A DNA stretch of 64,000 nt from Magicicada septendecula (lineage: Eukaryota; Arthropoda; Insecta; Hemiptera; Cicadidae). The stretch lies in the NCBI GenBank assembly GCA_034769895.1, contig CM068374.1, forward strand, positions 353,014,302 through 353,078,301. The letters run 5' to 3'. The notes beneath the pieces are model-generated. The model worked only from the letters and a program-made list of their open reading frames with translations. It searched no databases and was not told the DNA's origin. The translations under genes and the position numbers were made by a program. Shown here in pieces: positions 22,651-34,289 of this stretch (position 1 is its first letter; each line of letters opens with the position of its first letter).

Positions 22651-24396
22651 AAAACGTTAACCGTCCTTCAACCACCAGACAGTCTGATCGTTAGCGACAG
22701 CGAAAAGGCGGCCGCCTTCCGGGATACACTCCAGTCGGTTCATAGCTATCCGACTAGCCCAGACTTTGACGTAGTCGCCGAACACACAATTAACACCTTC
22801 ATACGTACCCACAGAGAACTCTTCAAACCAGACGACAGACTAAATGGACCATATGAACATCCACTGGAGCAGCCAATAACATCTGACGACATAAAAGACA
22901 AACTCCCGCAATCCCGCAACTCAGCACCTGGCCCTGACGGCATTCCAAACAAAGTATTGAAAGCTCTCCCTGACATAGCACTTGACGCACTATCCCAGCT
23001 TTACACAACAAGTTTACACCTCGGATACGTACCCCAAGCTTGGAAACATGCCCATGTCCTGATGTTTCCCAAACCATCGAAATCCGCCAGACTACCATCG
23101 AACTATAGGCCAATATCGCTTACCCCCGCAATCTCTAGGTTATTCGAAAAAATACTAGTCGCCAGGATCCATCTGCATCTGAAAATCCACAACGTCCTAC
23201 CCAGTACGCAGGGAGGTTTTCGCCCTGGGTACAATATCTATGACCAGCTGGTCAGGGTGATCAGCGCCATCCAGACACCCAACCATCATAGCACTTCTCG
23301 ACATCCGAAAAGCTTTTGACTCCGTCTGGCACAATGGCCTCAGATTTAAAACCCTCGGATGTCACTTCCCCCCAAACATCATAAAATGGCTTTCGCAGTT
23401 CCTGGATGGCCGAACAGCTCAAGTTCGAGTTAGCCAGCATCTCTCGGCACCTTTCCAACTGCACGCTGGGGTTCCCCAGGGCTCAGCCATTAGCCCGCTA
23501 CTATACATCATCTTTACAAAAGACACACCTCCCCCCCCCCCCCCCGCCACAGCTAACATACCCATCAGCAGGCTTGGCCCAATATTTAGATGATACTGCA
23601 TACTGGGTCTCCCATCAACGTCACCAGCGAACCATCACACACCTGCAGGATATGTTGCAGACTTTCTTTGAATACTGCAACACTTGGAGAATCACCGTAA
23701 ACACGGACAAGACCCAACTTTGTGTTTTCAACCGCACAGGACGAAACATGAGTCACTTTTATCAAAATCCAGTCCGTGTTGGCCTATCAAACATAATTCC
23801 GAAGCGTGACTGCAAATACCTGGGAGTCACCCTTGACACCACACTGACCTGGCGCCAACACATCAAGAAAATAAATGACCAAGCGCGAGTCCGAATCCGA
23901 GCACTACGCACGCTTAGCACAAACGATCGCTGCTCCAGTGAACTACTCAGCAGGATCTACACAACTTGCATCAGGCCTATAATAACGTATGCACACCCGA
24001 TCCTGCTGACGACTGAGACCAACCAAATCGACGCATACAGAATCACAGAACGGCGGGCCCTGCGCCTCATCTACCGCCGTCCTCCTATCACCATAACCCC
24101 AAATACGACCTTATATGCCCTTAATAAACACTTCCTGACCTGGACACATTCCTACACAAAATAAACTGGAAATACGCTAAGACAGCAAACACCCGACCAA
24201 CATTACAAACAATCCTCACCCACCCCCCCCCTAAAAGACCTGCCCAAAATGCCCGGCGATCACACTTCCTTCTAAACCGTCTCCTGACTCTTATTCTTAT
24301 AGATGAACCCCCGCCCAGGACACTACGTAGAAAACCACGCAACAGAAGGGTTCCTGGACCCGTCTAGTGTCCTCCTCTAAAAAAAAAAAAAAAAAA
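22651..24396 (+). pseudogene. Jockey-like LINE RT with poly(A) tail
   Basis: 5'-truncated LINE entering just before the RT domain (APGPDGIPNKVL at about 22925). It runs through SNYRPISLTPAISRLFEKIL and GGFRPGYNIYDQL, then shifts frame near 23280 to LLDIRKAFDSVWHNGL and HAGVPQGSAISPLLY. It shifts again at a 15-C run (23531-23545) to the YLDD box (AQYLDDTAYW) and the thumb (CKYLGVTLDTTLTW). The coding end is at 24164 and an 18-A tail at 24379-24396 closes the element. It differs from the neighbour at 20816 (YLDD rather than FADD). The C-run lies in the linker before the YLDD box and looks like local slippage. Confidence 0.87.
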
Positions 24397-25050
24397 CCAG
24401 CATCTCATCTCCTTACATCTTCAACGTCGTCGCTACCCATAATAAATAAAAACAAAACCCTCCATTGGTAGCCCAATGAAAACCCAACAACCTGTTCCTT
24501 AACCCGCCCATGCCCCTGACATCACCTCGACGCTTCTGTCTAACTTTAGCGTCATTTGCTGCAAACGACACTGGTATTACAGTCCGTAAGTTTGGCACTG
24601 ATTACCACACCACCCCCTCTCCTTGAGGCTACAAACACCTGTACACCAACATCCGCCCTTTTCGCTGGTAACAACACCTTCTCATCGCCCGGTCATTGCT
24701 GGCATACGCTACCTACCCACATTTCCATTTCCACATGGCTGAAGGGAGATCGCTCCAAAACAGCCGGAGAGGACAGTTGGCCCTGACACTCAGCAAAGAC
24801 TAATTACTTAATTCTACATATATAGCTACTTTTTTACCAGCACATTAGTGGAAACTATACATTTTCTTTTTCCTTTATCCCTATGGAAGTGTTTTACCCC
24901 CCCCCCCCTTTACTCCAAAACTCTACCTGCCTCACTGGTGTGTACATTCCTAGCATGCGTGAATTCCTCGTTAAATATAACAGTTCTTGTTAGACGTGAC
25001 ATTAATTGTTATAGTGTAGCAGTATCGTGACCAGAACAAAAGCAATCGTA
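24397..25050. other. unassigned spacer
   Basis: Pyrimidine-rich in parts, with a short C-run near 24898-24908. No gene recognised. Confidence 0.45.
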
Positions 25051-25054
25051 TATA

Positions 25055-25700
25055 AATGAATAGCAGAAAATATATGGTTGTATGGGGCGGAGACGCCAAC
25101 AATGAATGAAAGACAACGGGACGACTGCGAGCTACGGAAATTGATTTGTGGAGGAAGGCAGGAAGGAAACAAAGGAGGGAGAGAAAATAAGGAATACGGT
25201 GATAAGAGGAATAATGATTCAATACTTCATGGCCGGAATCGACTTCATTAAAATTGTCTTCCGGACTCTTGGGCCGTGGTCCTCTTCTTTAAGGCTAGAC
25301 TTTTCGACTGCAGCTGTGGCAGCCATCTTCAGTGATCTTCTGTTTCACCACCCGGCTCCTCCGCTTTGGAGTGTCGTCGTAGAAGCGGGATGGTTGAAAC
25401 AGAAGACCAGTGAAGATGACTGCCGCAGCTGTAGCTGAAACGTCTGGTTGCATAAGAAGAGCACCACTGTCCAAGAGGCCGCAGACAGGACTGTTGAGAG
25501 CGATGTACTAGACATTGTGTGCAAGGAAAAAGAGGCCGTAGTACAGGCTTATGAGGAGGATGGACTGACTAGAAGTGGACGGCCCCCTGATGGAATAAGA
25601 GAAAGCACAGAATTGAGAATAACCGTAGGACGAGGGCGTAACAGACAGGCAGAAGTGGACAGTTAGGTTCAGTTGGATCGAAGTTGGAATGTGTAGACCC
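25055..25700 (+). pseudogene. LINE C-terminal fragment, split by a foldback
   Basis: Pieces in shifting frames read like a LINE RT C-terminus: an AET-PTMNERQR stretch (25085-25115), RLRATEIDLWRKAGRK in the next frame, then EKIRNTVIRGIM. The foldback element at 25215-25465 interrupts. After it, EKEAVVQ and neighbouring frames give the basic tail with RR motifs and TDRQKWTVRF near 25640-25670. The fragment stops where the palindromic mariner begins. Heavily decayed. Confidence 0.5.
25215..25465. mobile_element. foldback element copy 3
   Basis: Arms near 25301-25365 and 25381-25443 are inverted copies (CAGCTGTGGCAG and ATCTTCAGTG against their inverses). The outer left end reads ATGGCCGGAATC then TTGGGCCGTGGTCC, as in the other copies. 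Inserted into a LINE fragment. Confidence 0.75.
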
Positions 25701-25702
25701 TA

Positions 25703-26636
25703 CGAGAGTCAGTTCGCGGAGCGACATATAGGCATATAGCTCAGTGGTAAAACTAAAATCTTTCCTGTGCTGCAAGCATAGATGTATAGCTGCAAGACGT
25801 AGATTTCACGTGAACACTGTAAATTTCCAGATATATCTGTCAATTATTCACTTTTTACCAGCTGTTTGAAATTTTCCTGTCGTGTGTAAAACGCACAAAA
25901 CAAAATACGTGTTGTGATGAATGCTCTGTTGAAAACGTTTTGGCGCCAATGGAAAATGAAAACGAAATTGTAAATGTGTTAGGAGATGCCGCGCCTTCAG
26001 AAACAACGGTAAGTGGGGCACACTCGAGTTTAAACGTGGTCGTACAAGCACTGAAGACTATCCCAGCAGTGGACGTCCAAAAAGTGCTTGACAAAAAAAT
26101 GACATTATTGAAAAAATGTCATAGGGTGGTGGAAGATTGAGGAGTGGGTGACGTTGCTGAAATCGTAGACATCTCATGTGAGCGTGTGCATTATATTGTA
26201 ACTCAAGAACTTGTCAAAAAGCGTTGTGCAAGATAACTGCCAGATTTGGAGTTGTTGCATTTTTTTGGGCGCCCAGTGCGGGGGTGGGACATCTTCAGTA
26301 CTCGTACGACCACGTTCATACTCAAGTGCCTATTTACAGACGGTTGGTCTTGATGTCGCAGCATTTCCTGACACATTTACAATTTCGTTCTCAATTTCCG
26401 TTGGCGATAAACAATTTTTAACAAAGAATTACACCGCGATGTTTCATTTTGTCCGTTTTTCAAAACACGTAACACACGTTAATTTTAAACAGCTTCTAAA
26501 CAACTAATAAATTTGATAGATAGATTTGGAAATTAACAGGAGTTCGCATAAAATACAAGTTTTGCAGCACACGGACAATTTGAGTTTTACCGCTAAGTTA
26601 TAGTTGTCGCTCCGCGAACTTTTCAACTGACCCTCG
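25703..26636. mobile_element. palindromic (head-to-head) mariner derivative
   Basis: A TA flanks each end (25701-25702, 26637-26638). Left end CGAGAGTCAGTTCGCGGAGC; the right end is the inverse with a short insertion. Beyond the TIRs the inverted similarity continues for roughly 380 bp: each arm contains GCTGTTT..., AACGAAATTGTAAATGTGTYAGG and GTGGTCGTACRAG, the start of a mariner transposase gene. Only the left copy continues past the palindrome centre (to about 26230, with EIVDISCERVHYIV). No catalytic domain remains, so it could only move in trans. Confidence 0.85.
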
Positions 26637-27510
26637 TATAATAATTTTTGCATTGTTTGGTTGAGGAAATACCACACCATTGTGGAAATCCCTAAATAAG
26701 AAAAAGTAAAATTTAAAGGTAAAAATAGTTGATTTCAGTTTTTCCAATTGAATTACAACAACTTTTTAGTGTGCGCCCATGACGTAACTGTTGGCTTTCA
26801 GAGCACGTGGCTAAATATTCTAGCAAATTATTAAGAAGCTATATTACATTACTTCAGACGCTTGGCCTTGTATCCTGCCGGTTATAAAGTAACACCGAGT
26901 TTATTAACATTAAAACAATCATTAACCGGCTGTTCGTTTTTGTTTAAGTACAAAAAAATTCAGCAACGTCCACAAATTTCGTAGTTTATTTTGCAACACT
27001 TTCGTTATTATTTTAATTACGTTGGAAGTTTTCGTTTGTTTGTACATTTCGTACAGAAAAAGCGGCCAATTAGTTGTGTTCCGTTTGCCGTAACACGACC
27101 GTGAGGCCGTAGGCGCGTTACCCACATTCCGGTGATTTATGGATATTTCATTTTTCATTATCACTTATTACTACATTCGTTATGGAACGACTATTGTCGT
27201 TTCCAAACGTTTTCGCTATGTGGGTACCAGTACATGTAGGAAGCGTGTAGTACATGCTTTCCTATTGCCAAACGGTGTGCTGAAAGAAAGTCCTTTCTTT
27301 TATCTTCACGCTGTTCCAATAACGAGATTATTGGTCAACGATACGGATACTGCTAGCGGCCTTCCAAATATATTTCTGCATTTAGTGGTAGTATTTCTGC
27401 TTTCAATACTTCCAAACGTCATTCGGTTTTCTCCTGTCTTTACTTCAGTTTACAACGTCTTCAGATTCATAAACTCCACTTTTCTCTCCCTGTCCACAGA
27501 TCTACTAATT
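26637..27510. other. unassigned AT-rich spacer
   Basis: No gene or repeat recognised. Confidence 0.45.
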
Positions 27511-27524
27511 CTCTCTCCCTCCCT

Positions 27525-27586
<62 letters not shown>
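27511..27586. repeat. (CT)n / (CCCT)n microsatellite
   Basis: Pure pyrimidine run, mainly CT dinucleotides with CCCT units at the left. A 200-residue frame through it (27139-27741) is low-complexity and not a gene. Confidence 0.95.
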
Positions 27587-27588
<2 letters not shown>

Positions 27589-27989
27589 GATTTCTTTTTC
27601 GGCATTTTCGGGGTCTCCTCGCTTTACCCGGTTAACATTGTTCTTCCAGAGTCCTCTTTATATCTGTTCTGTTTAGGTGTCGCTCTTCTGTCATCTATTG
27701 ATGTCATTGTCAATACTACTAAAAAGAATTTTTTGCTCTGAATGTCATCCACTACTGTATGGACTTTTCCTGTCATCTATTTATTTACCTTACTATTTTA
27801 TTTATTATTTTTCCCTTACAAATGCTCTTCAAATAGTAACATTACATAAGAACCTAGTCCTGTAAAATCCGCTAAGGCAAGCACCACGGGTATATGCAGG
27901 GAGGGTACAAAGCAGTCGAAAGACTGATGATTTCAGAAAAGAACCAACAAAAACAAAGTTATGATTACTAGTAAGTTCTCTGATCTGCA

Positions 27990-28165
27990 GACCTCGCTGA
28001 GTTTTTTACAATTTTTTCCGAAATTTCAGCTTCCAATTTTTCGATTGTGGTACCCCTAAAAATAAAAATATTCAAAGCAAACACTACGTTCGAATTTGGG
28101 TTAATATCATTCCTTTTAGTCTGATGTTCGGTATAAGTTTTACAGTCAGATTAATTAATTTATCT
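27990..28165 (+). repeat. dispersed repeat B fragment
   Basis: TTTTTTACAATTTTTTCC, then AAACACTACGTTCGAATTTG and a GGTATAAGTTTT end match the internal pattern of repeat B at 43885-44400 and 53285-53970. Confidence 0.5.
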
Positions 28166-28174
28166 ACTATCCAA

Positions 28175-28870
28175 AAGATTTGAATTTAGTATGCGAGGAA
28201 TATGGAATGAGGATTATAATAAGGGAAAACTAAGTATATGGTGATTAGCAGAGGAGGAAAAAGGGCAAACATAAAGATAGGGCAAGACAAAATACAACAG
28301 GTGGAGTTGTTTAAGTATCTTGGAAGCTTGATAAGTGAAGATATGTCCTGCACTCGTGAAATAAGAGCAAGAATTGTTATAGCGAAAGAGGCATTTAATG
28401 GGAAGAAAAGACTGCTGTGTGGCAAAATTAATAAGAATTTAAGAAAAAGGTTGGCCAAATGTTATGTGTGGAGCGTTGCTTTATATGGTGCAGAGACATG
28501 GACACGGAGGAAGGAGTATGAGAAAAGATTAGAAGCATTTGAGACGTGGGTTTGACGAGCAATGGAAAAAGTGAGGTGGGTTGATAAAGTAAGGAATGAT
28601 GAAGTTTTAATAAGAATAGGGGAAGAGAGAAGAATCCTGAAGGTAATAGAAAATAGGAAAAGGAATTGGGTAGGTAATTGTTTAAGAAGAGACTGCTTGC
28701 TTACAACTGCCATAGAGGGTGTCATAGAACGGGAAAAAAGAAGAGGGCGTAGAAGAATGAAGTTAATAGGTAGCATTAAAATCAGAGGGTGTTACGAAGA
28801 AACGAAAAGACGCATGCGATAGGACAGCTTGGAGAGGTGTTACCATTGGAAGACCTGCATTAGGGCAGAA
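28175..28870 (+). pseudogene. LINE RT C-terminal fragment
   Basis: Nearly continuous frame from 28238 to 28822 with one TGA at 28553 where TGG is expected. It encodes ELFKYLGSLISEDMSCTREI, AKEAFNGKKRLL, SVALYGAETWT, and a basic tail with RILKVIENRKRNWVGNCLRR and RRGRRRMKLI. Upstream, CEEYGMRI lies in a shifted frame. This is the thumb/C-terminal part of an arthropod LINE, different from the family at 1-716. Endonuclease and palm are absent. Confidence 0.82.
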
Positions 28871-30253
28871 CACCAAATAATAACTGTCCAAACATTGCTT
28901 AATAAAATGGTGACAACTCGGAAAATTGTGATAATAAAATAATACTTTACATTTTTTTTATACAAAAATATACTTTATTGGTTTTTATACAGTGCTTCAA
29001 TAGTTTTATAATGTACTGTCCTGTAACGAAGTACATTTATTATTACATAAATTTCGGTATTAGATATTTTTCTTTGTGAAAAAATTACAAAAATCGTGAT
29101 TTCTCTACCAATTCTTTAGTAATATAAGAATTGTAGAGCACACACACAATCATACAGTAATCGCTCCTTATGATTATTGTATAATTCTGATGATGACAGT
29201 ATTGGGTGAAGTGAATAAAACTGAGTAAATGCTCGTTTAAAGTAATTTTTAAGTAAATACTCGTTTTTAAGTGAATAAAATAGTAAGTATCAATTCAGGA
29301 GAGAATAATCTCAGTTTTCCCAGCTGACTGAGTGTATTCTCACTTTTAGTGTGAATAAAGACGAGTAACAAGTACAAGCTTGAGTAACAACTTAGAACTG
29401 TTTGAGTCTGGTAGAAACCGTGCTCACTTTTACTTAGTCTGCACTATGGCGATGTACATGAACGTTCGTAGCGTGAAGGCTTGCATTCGAATATACTTCA
29501 GAAAATGTTTCCCACGCTTTTTTTACCAGCAACGACAAATGAAATTTTTGATATTTCCATCATGACTGCGTTTTCAGCCAATATCCTGACAAATAGGGTC
29601 TTATCCATTCGCTTATCCCCCGACACTTCATCGCTCGATGACATTTTTAAATTAAAACACACACACACACACACACACAATTAAAAGTTTAATAACTATT
29701 AGTAGTAGTTTTATAATAAAGCGCAGCACAATGGGGTATTTGTATCATAATCCTGGCCAAAAGTCAGTATTCTCAAAATCTATAGAGCTACAAATAATTT
29801 ATTCTCTGCCTGAAAGAGTTAAAAAGACGAGCAACAATGGGACACTACTTTTTTCCGTAGTGCTCCTAGCACTAATCTGGTGGCAGCCAGCTGAGTCGAA
29901 ATTTTAAACTTTGATATACATTTGCGTTTACAACATTTGTTTTAATAAAAGAATTTCGGTGGTTTCTTTGTGCTTATAAAATCAAGTGAAAAGTGTCTCA
30001 TTATGGAATGCAGTGAGGCAGGTATGTATAATATATATTAAGCTTTCAATGTTTGTTGCATTTCATTTTTCCTACTTACAAACGTTTTTAATTATGACAT
30101 AAAACTTAGTAATATGTTTATCAGTGGCGGTTTTACTTCCATATTCCTTAAGGAATGGAAGTATGGTGATGGCAAAAAAAATCGTGTTCGAGATTATTGC
30201 AGATTCTGATTCTACTACACTCAAAACATGAAAAAAGCCGTTTTCCGAAAAGT

Positions 30254-30312
30254 GTCTGTGTGTCTGTCTGTCTGTCTGTCTGTCTGTGTGTGTGTCTGTC
30301 TGTCTGTCTGTA
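30254..30312. repeat. (TGTC)n/(TG)n microsatellite
   Basis: Runs of TGTC and TG within repeat A; the sister copies have GT or CA runs at the same place. Confidence 0.9.
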
Positions 30313-30323
30313 GATTTTTTTTT

Positions 30324-31125
30324 ATGGCAAACGATAACTGCCGCAAATTCAAACAGAATCAAATAATTTTTTGCATACAGCCCTGATTTGCAGAGTACTC
30401 GCGACCTATTGTTTTTGGTGAAGATCGGTTGAGGGAAAGGGGTAGTTTACCTGCAACGGTTTTTTTTTAGCAAGGGTAATTTTGTTTGTTTGGCAAACGA
30501 TAACAGCCGCAAATTCAAACAGAATCAAATAGTGTTTCGCATACAGCCCTGAATTGTAGAGTTCTCAAGATCTGCTGATTTTGGTGAAGATCGGTTAAGG
30601 GAAAGGGGTAGTTTACCTGTAACGTTTTATGTTTTAACAAGGGTATTTCCTATGGCAAACGATAACAGCCGCAAATTCAAACAGAATCAAAAGATTATTT
30701 GTATACAGCCCTAAATTGTAGAGTTCTCAAGACCTGTTGTTTTTGGTGAAGATCGGTTGAGGGAAAGGGGTAGTTTACCTGCAACGTTTTTTTAACAAGG
30801 GTATTTTCTATGGCAAACGATAACAGCCGCAAATTCAAACAGAATCAAATAATGTTTTGCATACAGCCCTGATTTGTAGAGTACTCAAGACCTATTGTTT
30901 TTGGTGAAGATCGGTTAAGGAGAAGGGGTAGTTTACCTGCAACGTTTTTTTATCAAGCGTATTTTCTATGGCAAACGATAACAGCCGCAAATGCAAACAG
31001 AATCAAATAATGTTTTGCATACGTCCCTGAATTGTAGAGGTCTCAATGACTTTCGATTTTGGTAAAGATCGGTTAAGGGGAAGGGGTAGTTTACCTGCAA
31101 CCTTTTACGTTTTAACAAGAGTAAA
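30324..31125 (+). repeat. ~160-bp tandem repeat, five units
   Basis: ATGGCAAACGATAACWGCCG (or its variant) begins units at 30324, 30490, 30652, 30810 and 30968, giving spacings of 166, 162, 158 and 158. Each unit also contains GAAGATCGGTT and GGGGTAGTTTACCTG. The sister repeat A copies have one unit. Confidence 0.92.
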
Positions 31126-31746
31126 GTACTTGAAAATTTATTTAAACTTTTTGAAACAATGGTAATTGTTAAAAATAAAATAATTTTGTTGCCAGGCAAT
31201 AAAATTATAATTTTTTCATTTTAATGTAATATAATATTTTTCATTTAATACAGCAATAAAAAGGCAGGTAAGACACAGCCTGGCTGTTTGGCTGAAAATG
31301 ATTTTAAATATAAATCTTAGAATATGGAAGTCATGTATGGTTCTCCATACCGATATTTTTATTGTGGCCGCATGGCCGCGCGCCCCCTTGACAGAGAACA
31401 TAAAAAAAATTAAATCACATTGCCATAGTTAACTGCCTGTCCTTGCCTCTTGTTTATTTTAAAGATAAAAGATGAGCAATGATTTTTAAGCGTTGATTTA
31501 GATTACAATGAAAGTATTTATCTGTCTTGCGCGTAGTAGGTAGCGTGAACCAATAGACAAGGCCGCGAAGAAACTTGCGGGCTGGTTGCCATGACTACGT
31601 GACGTATCGTGTGACGTCATAGCCAATATCGCCGTTTAATAAACCATGTGTTTGGGTCGCTAGTTCTGAGCGGCCCGTTGCCAGTTTTCAATAGTGGTGT
31701 TGGTGTGCCGTTCGTTGATCGTCAGTGTCATGTGTCGCCTACAAAC

Positions 31747-33800
31747 ATGAATAGAGTCAGTGTCTTAATAAAAACAAATTTTACTAGACTTTCTTTAGAG
31801 GATAAAATAAATATTAAAAAATTAGACCGGCCATTACCTGATCTAAATTTAACACAGACCAGTGAAGAGAAAGCCCAAAATAGGACATTTACTCGGCGTT
31901 TCTCATGAGAAATTTATAAACAAAATAATTGGATATGTGGGTGTGAAGTTTCGAATTTGTTGTACTGTTTTCCGTGTGTATTATTTTTCAATCCTGCAGG
32001 AACAGAAAAGGATGCAAATTGGGCCAGAAAGGGTATAAAAGATTTGTATCATCTTCCCACTAAAATAAAAATAACATGAATCATCTTGAAGCCATATTAA
32101 TGGATGCACACAACTGGCTTTACTAGGCGAAGTAAATATTTTGACACAGCTTAATTCAGCTTATCGGACACATGTTCTTGAACACAGGTTGGAAAGAACC
32201 GTTATATTTTGAAACGTATTATTTGTTGCGTAAAATTTTGCAATGCTTTTGAGTTGCCACTTAGAGGTCACCGCGAGATTGAAGAATCGGTAAATCGTGG
32301 AATCAACTATTTAGAGAATTAGTTGATTTTTCTGCAGAACTAGATGTTGTGTTGCGAGAAAATCTGCAGAACGCTACAGTATTTAAAGGGACTTCTAAAA
32401 GTATACAAGTATACAGAATGATATTTTAGATAGCATGTTGGCTGTGTACAAAGAAGAAATTTATGATCAAATTAAAAATTCCGATTTCTTGGCTATTCAA
32501 TGTGACGAAACTACAGATGTTACGAATTGGTGCCAAATGGTACTAATATTTAGATACGTTTTTGATGGAACTGTTCGTGAGAGCTTTTGGCGCTTTAGAA
32601 GAGTCAAGGATAAATTAGTAGAAGGGTTACAAAAATGTATAGAAGAAGAAGTTATGGAAAAACCACAAAAGTTAATCGCTCAAACATACGATGGGGCAAA
32701 TGTAATGAGTAGTGCTACAGGTGGTGTTCGAAGTTATATTAAGAAGAAATATCCTTACGCTCATTACATACATTGTTATGCTCACCAGCTTAATCTCTTG
32801 ATCCAAAATGCAGCATCACAGCAGCGCGAGTGTTTTTTAATAATTTATCAGCAATTCCCACGTTTTTTCAAATTCTTCAAATAGGTGCGATATGTTAGAA
32901 GAAATACTCAAGCACAGGTTACCAAAAGTAGCAACAACCAGATAGAACTGTAACATTAGGACAGTCAATACTGTGTTCGAGAATCGAGGGAAGCTCATAG
33001 AAGTGTTTGAAGAGATTGAAGATGCCCAAGAAGCGCTACTTTTAATGAAGCTTCTGGTCTCAGACGAGCTCTAGAAGACCCAGAATTTTTGTTTGACTCA
33101 CATTTTTTCACAAACTTTTGCCTCATGTTGACATTCTTTATAATCAAATCCGGTCAAGAAATAAGGGTAGTACCCAACTTCAAAGTGATATTCAAAATTT
33201 TGAGATTTGTGTTAAAAACATTAGAAACGAGACTGAGACTACTCAAAGCAATATTGAAGAAAATTTTCATTCAACAAAGAGGAGAAGAAAAAAAGATAAT
33301 TTACCAAGAAGTGCGTTTGCTAAAGAAGTGTATGATGTAATTATTTTATAGATGAAAGACAGATTATCATATCGTGGCCATCTGCAAGCATCTCAGTTGT
33401 TTAATTCAGAATCAGTACCAAAATATTCAAAAGAATTTCCAGTGGGCATTTCGGATACAGTGTGTTCTTCATATCTATTTCTAGACCAGACTCGTTTAGC
33501 AACAGAATTCGAAATTATTTACTCACGACTGGACTTTAGTCAAATAATTGGAGCCACAAACTTCCTTACATTACTACTGCAACATAATCTTACTGATATT
33601 TTCCCGGAAACTATAAAAATACTATTTTAAGAACGCCAATGACAACTGCAGAATCAGAGCGTTGTTTTTCAACTGTTAAAAAAGTCAAGACATTTTGCAA
33701 AATACTATGGGTAATGATCGTTTAATGCGTTGGCGATAATGCCCATAAATAAAAATTTAGTGCAATGTATTGACAATTTCTATGACAGTGTTGGAAAAGT
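31747..33800 (+). pseudogene. hAT transposase (TTF/DUF4371 type), broken
   Basis: Begins MNRVSVLIKTNFTRLSLEDK. It continues after frame breaks with the TTF-type zinc finger (NWICGCEVSNLLYCFPCVLF near 31930-31990). The longest intact part, 32435-32884, holds the RNase-H-like core opening: FLAIQCDETTDVTNW with a catalytic-type Asp, YDGANVMSS, and HCYAHQLNLL. After further shifts, 33352-33630 and the hAT dimerisation end (TTAESERCFSTVKK, 33643-33684) close the protein. At least five lesions. Related host-annotated proteins are ZMYM1/52-kDa-repressor-like, but the TIRs and target duplication show it is transposon-borne. Confidence 0.88.
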
Positions 33801-34289
33801 TCATATCTATGAAAAATAGAAGGGTGGAATTTACTTTTAAGAAATAATTCGCTTCATTCAATCCACTTTCCATTTCCGGTAAGATTTTACATTATTAATA
33901 AAATTTTTATGATTGCGCTCCTCCGGCTGAAAAGTCACCAGCCGCCACTGATGTTTATACTAATTTATGTTTATAGCCCTACCTATTCCATGTAAACACG
34001 AAAAGTTTTGTTATACTTCAGGGTGCGTCCCGGCTTTAATTTTTACATTGATATATAGAATAACAATTAACTTGTATAATAGTGCAAGAAATAAACCCAG
34101 ATACACCCGGTATTGAGTAACATAACCTCAAAATTGGGACAGTTCTCAATAGTAAAATCTAATTGATTTGTGTAAATTTTATTGTAAGCATTTTGTTTGT
34201 TTCTTAGCATTATCAAACGTGACCATTATGACACGCAGACAACTTTAAGACATAATGAACCAATGTAAAGATAAAAATATTAACAAGAA

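Larger units (their letters stand above)
30131..31365 (+). repeat. dispersed repeat A, copy 1
   Basis: Starts with CCATATTCCTTAAGGAATGG (palindromic) and ends near a hairpin GTATGGTTCTCCATAC followed by CGAT and a T-rich run. Other copies are at 54209-55015 (plus) and 57015-58030 (minus). This copy is lengthened by five ~160-bp tandem units. It lies directly inside the left TIR of the hAT element. Confidence 0.75.
30122..33950 (+). mobile_element. hAT transposon (TTF-type) inside Transib
   Basis: Ends CAGTGGCGG (30122-30130) and CCGCCACTG (33942-33950), with a perfect 8-bp duplication ATGTTTAT (30114-30121, 33951-33958). The right end read inward is CAGTGGCGGCTGGTGACTTT, sharing 15 bp with the MITE at 51471. 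The left end is interrupted after nine bases by repeat A. Contains a broken TTF-zinc-finger hAT transposase at 31747-33800. Confidence 0.93.

Noticed and set aside
25728-25750. tRNA A-box-like TATAGCTCAGTGGTAAA
   Set aside because: It is part of the mariner TIR, mirrored at the other end of the palindromic element; no tRNA cloverleaf or B box follows.
27139-27741. 200-residue open frame
   Set aside because: Runs through a CT microsatellite, with no domain and Leu/Ser low complexity.
31747-33800. Host ZMYM1-like gene
   Set aside because: Enclosed by hAT ends with a perfect 8-bp duplication and carrying several lesions.
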